NCBI GenBank assembly: GCA_036278835.1
Contig: DASUKH010000198.1
Location: 1-43,232, forward strand
DNA from: DATARH01 sp036278835
GTDB taxonomy: Bacteria; Pseudomonadota; Alphaproteobacteria; ATCC43930; CGMCC-115725
DNA: 43,232 nt
Direction: 5' to 3'
The position numbers and the translations under genes are program-made. Below the pieces are notes generated by a model that worked only from the letters and a program-made list of their open reading frames with translations, was not told where the DNA came from and ran no database searches. Shown one piece after another: positions 42,374-43,232 of this stretch. Positions within the stretch are counted from its first letter, which is position 1. Every line of letters starts with the position of its first letter.

Positions 42374-43232
42374 ATGTCCGATCTCGCCATCGTCCCGCCG
42401 CCCGCCGCCGCGGCCCTGCTCGATAACCTCAACGAGGCGCAGCGTGAGGCCGCTGCGGCGCTCGACGGGGCGGTGCTGGTCTTGGCCGGCGCCGGCACCG
42501 GCAAGACCCGCGTGCTGACGACCCGCCTCGCCCATATCCTCGCCGCCCGCCGCGCCTTTCCGGGGGAGATACTGGCGGTCACCTTCACCAACAAGGCGGC
42601 GCGCGAGATGAAGGAGCGGCTGCATGCGCTCGTCGGTGGCGCCGCCGACGGGGTGTGGCTCGGCACCTTCCACGCGCTGGCCGCGCGCATCCTGCGCCGC
42701 CACGCCGAGGCGGTCGGCCTCGCATCGAATTTCACGATTCTCGACACCGACGACCAGCTGCGGCTGCTGAAGCAAATCCTGTCGGCCGCCAATATCGACG
42801 AGCGGCGCTGGCCGGCGCGGGCGATGCTCGCGGCGATCGAACGCTGGAAGGACCGCGGCCTTACCCCCGACAAGGTGCCGGCGGACGAATCAGGCGACTG
42901 GGCCGACGGCCGCGCCGTCGCGCTCTACCGCGCCTATCAGGAGCGGCTCAGGACAGTCAACGCGGTCGATTTCGGCGACCTGCTGCTGCACAATTTGACC
43001 CTGTTCGCGACACCCGAGATTCTGGAAGCGTATCAGCGGCGCTTCCGCTATCTGCTGGTGGACGAGTACCAGGACACCAATCTCGCGCAAGATCTGTGGC
43101 TGCGCCTCCTGGCGCAGCATCACAAGAATTTGTGCTGCGTCGGCGACGACGACCAGTCGATCTACAGCTGGCGCGGCGCCGAGATCGGCAACATCCTCAA
43201 ATTCGAGAGCGATTTTCCGGGCGCCCTGATCG
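42374..43232 (+). CDS. uvrD: UvrD/PcrA-family ATP-dependent DNA helicase (5' part)
   Basis: An open frame runs off the right edge after about 286 codons. LNEAQREAAAALDG is motif Q, LAGAGTGKTRV (38-48) the Walker A, AVTFTNKAAREMKER motif Ia, GTFHALAARILRRH motif Ib, LLVDEYQDTN Walker B, and CCVGDDDQSIYSWRGA motif III. These are superfamily 1A DNA helicases of repair and replication. The ATG of MSDLAIVPPP is chosen; two ATGs 3-4 codons earlier (MMWR) are alternatives. UvrD, PcrA or Rep cannot be told apart without the C-terminus. Confidence 0.92.
   Translation, partial: MSDLAIVPPPAAAALLDNLNEAQREAAAALDGAVLVLAGAGTGKTRVLTTRLAHILAARRAFPGEILAVTFTNKAAREMKERLHALVGGAADGVWLGTFHALAARILRRHAEAVGLASNFTILDTDDQLRLLKQILSAANIDERRWPARAMLAAIERWKDRGLTPDKVPADESGDWADGRAVALYRAYQERLRTVNAVDFGDLLLHNLTLFATPEILEAYQRRFRYLLVDEYQDTNLAQDLWLRLLAQHHKNLCCVGDDDQSIYSWRGAEIGNILKFESDFPGALI

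Overview
The window is about 43 kb of high-GC DNA with densely packed genes, four-base start/stop overlaps, and dispersed 60-150 bp palindromic repeats between genes. Those repeats, the DUF1127/LysR pair, the cysE-isc arrangement and the DedA and GcvA-like families suggest an alphaproteobacterium, perhaps Rhodospirillales-like. That assignment is inference; no rRNA or taxonomic marker was tested.

Left part (1-20.5 kb): a truncated flavodoxin-fold quinone reductase; a zinc alcohol dehydrogenase; a CmcJ/NvfI-like oxygenase; a DUF1127 protein with a coupled micro-ORF opposite a GcvA-type LysR regulator; a catalase; and a CAU-anticodon tRNA. Next comes a leftward sulfur-trafficking block: cysE, a zinc-ribbon methyltransferase, a NifS-like desulfurase, iscS, iscA, a 148-residue HscA-like remnant, ferredoxin, tenA and mnmA. 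The block has no iscU, no hscB and no complete hscA. An alpha/beta hydrolase diverges from cysE. A DedA protein, an amine oxidase, glycogen phosphorylase and a PfkB sugar kinase follow.

Centre (20.7-34.9 kb): a rightward, near-continuous operon for a group 1h-like (high-affinity, actinobacterial-type) [NiFe] hydrogenase. Order: a DUF4142 ferritin-like gene, small subunit, large subunit, a NifU-like protein that has no cysteine, DUF5947-like, DUF6084-like, a 472-residue conserved protein carrying an in-frame palindromic repeat, the maturation protease, a 57-residue single-pass membrane protein resembling DUF6893, hypF, hypC, a GmhA-like SIS isomerase, hypD, hypE, hypA and hypB. The operon encodes both structural subunits and a full set of cofactor-assembly proteins (HypA-F and endopeptidase). 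No Tat signal and no recognised electron-acceptor subunit are present. The likely role is oxidation of low or atmospheric H2 by a cytoplasmic enzyme, which is inference from family membership.

Right part (35-43.2 kb): an M20 amidohydrolase, a luciferase-like flavin oxidoreductase, a DUF4242 protein (a family with a known nickel-binding member), a second DedA protein, a hemerythrin-like protein, a 414-bp repeat-rich gap, an M28-like peptidase with altered metal ligands, a family 2 glycosyltransferase, a GhrA-like hydroxyacid dehydrogenase, and the start of a UvrD/PcrA helicase that runs off the end.

The points most worth a second look are the cysteine-free NifU-like protein beside the hydrogenase, the shrunken HscA at the hscA position of an isc cluster lacking its scaffold, and the mobile palindrome translated inside a hydrogenase accessory gene.
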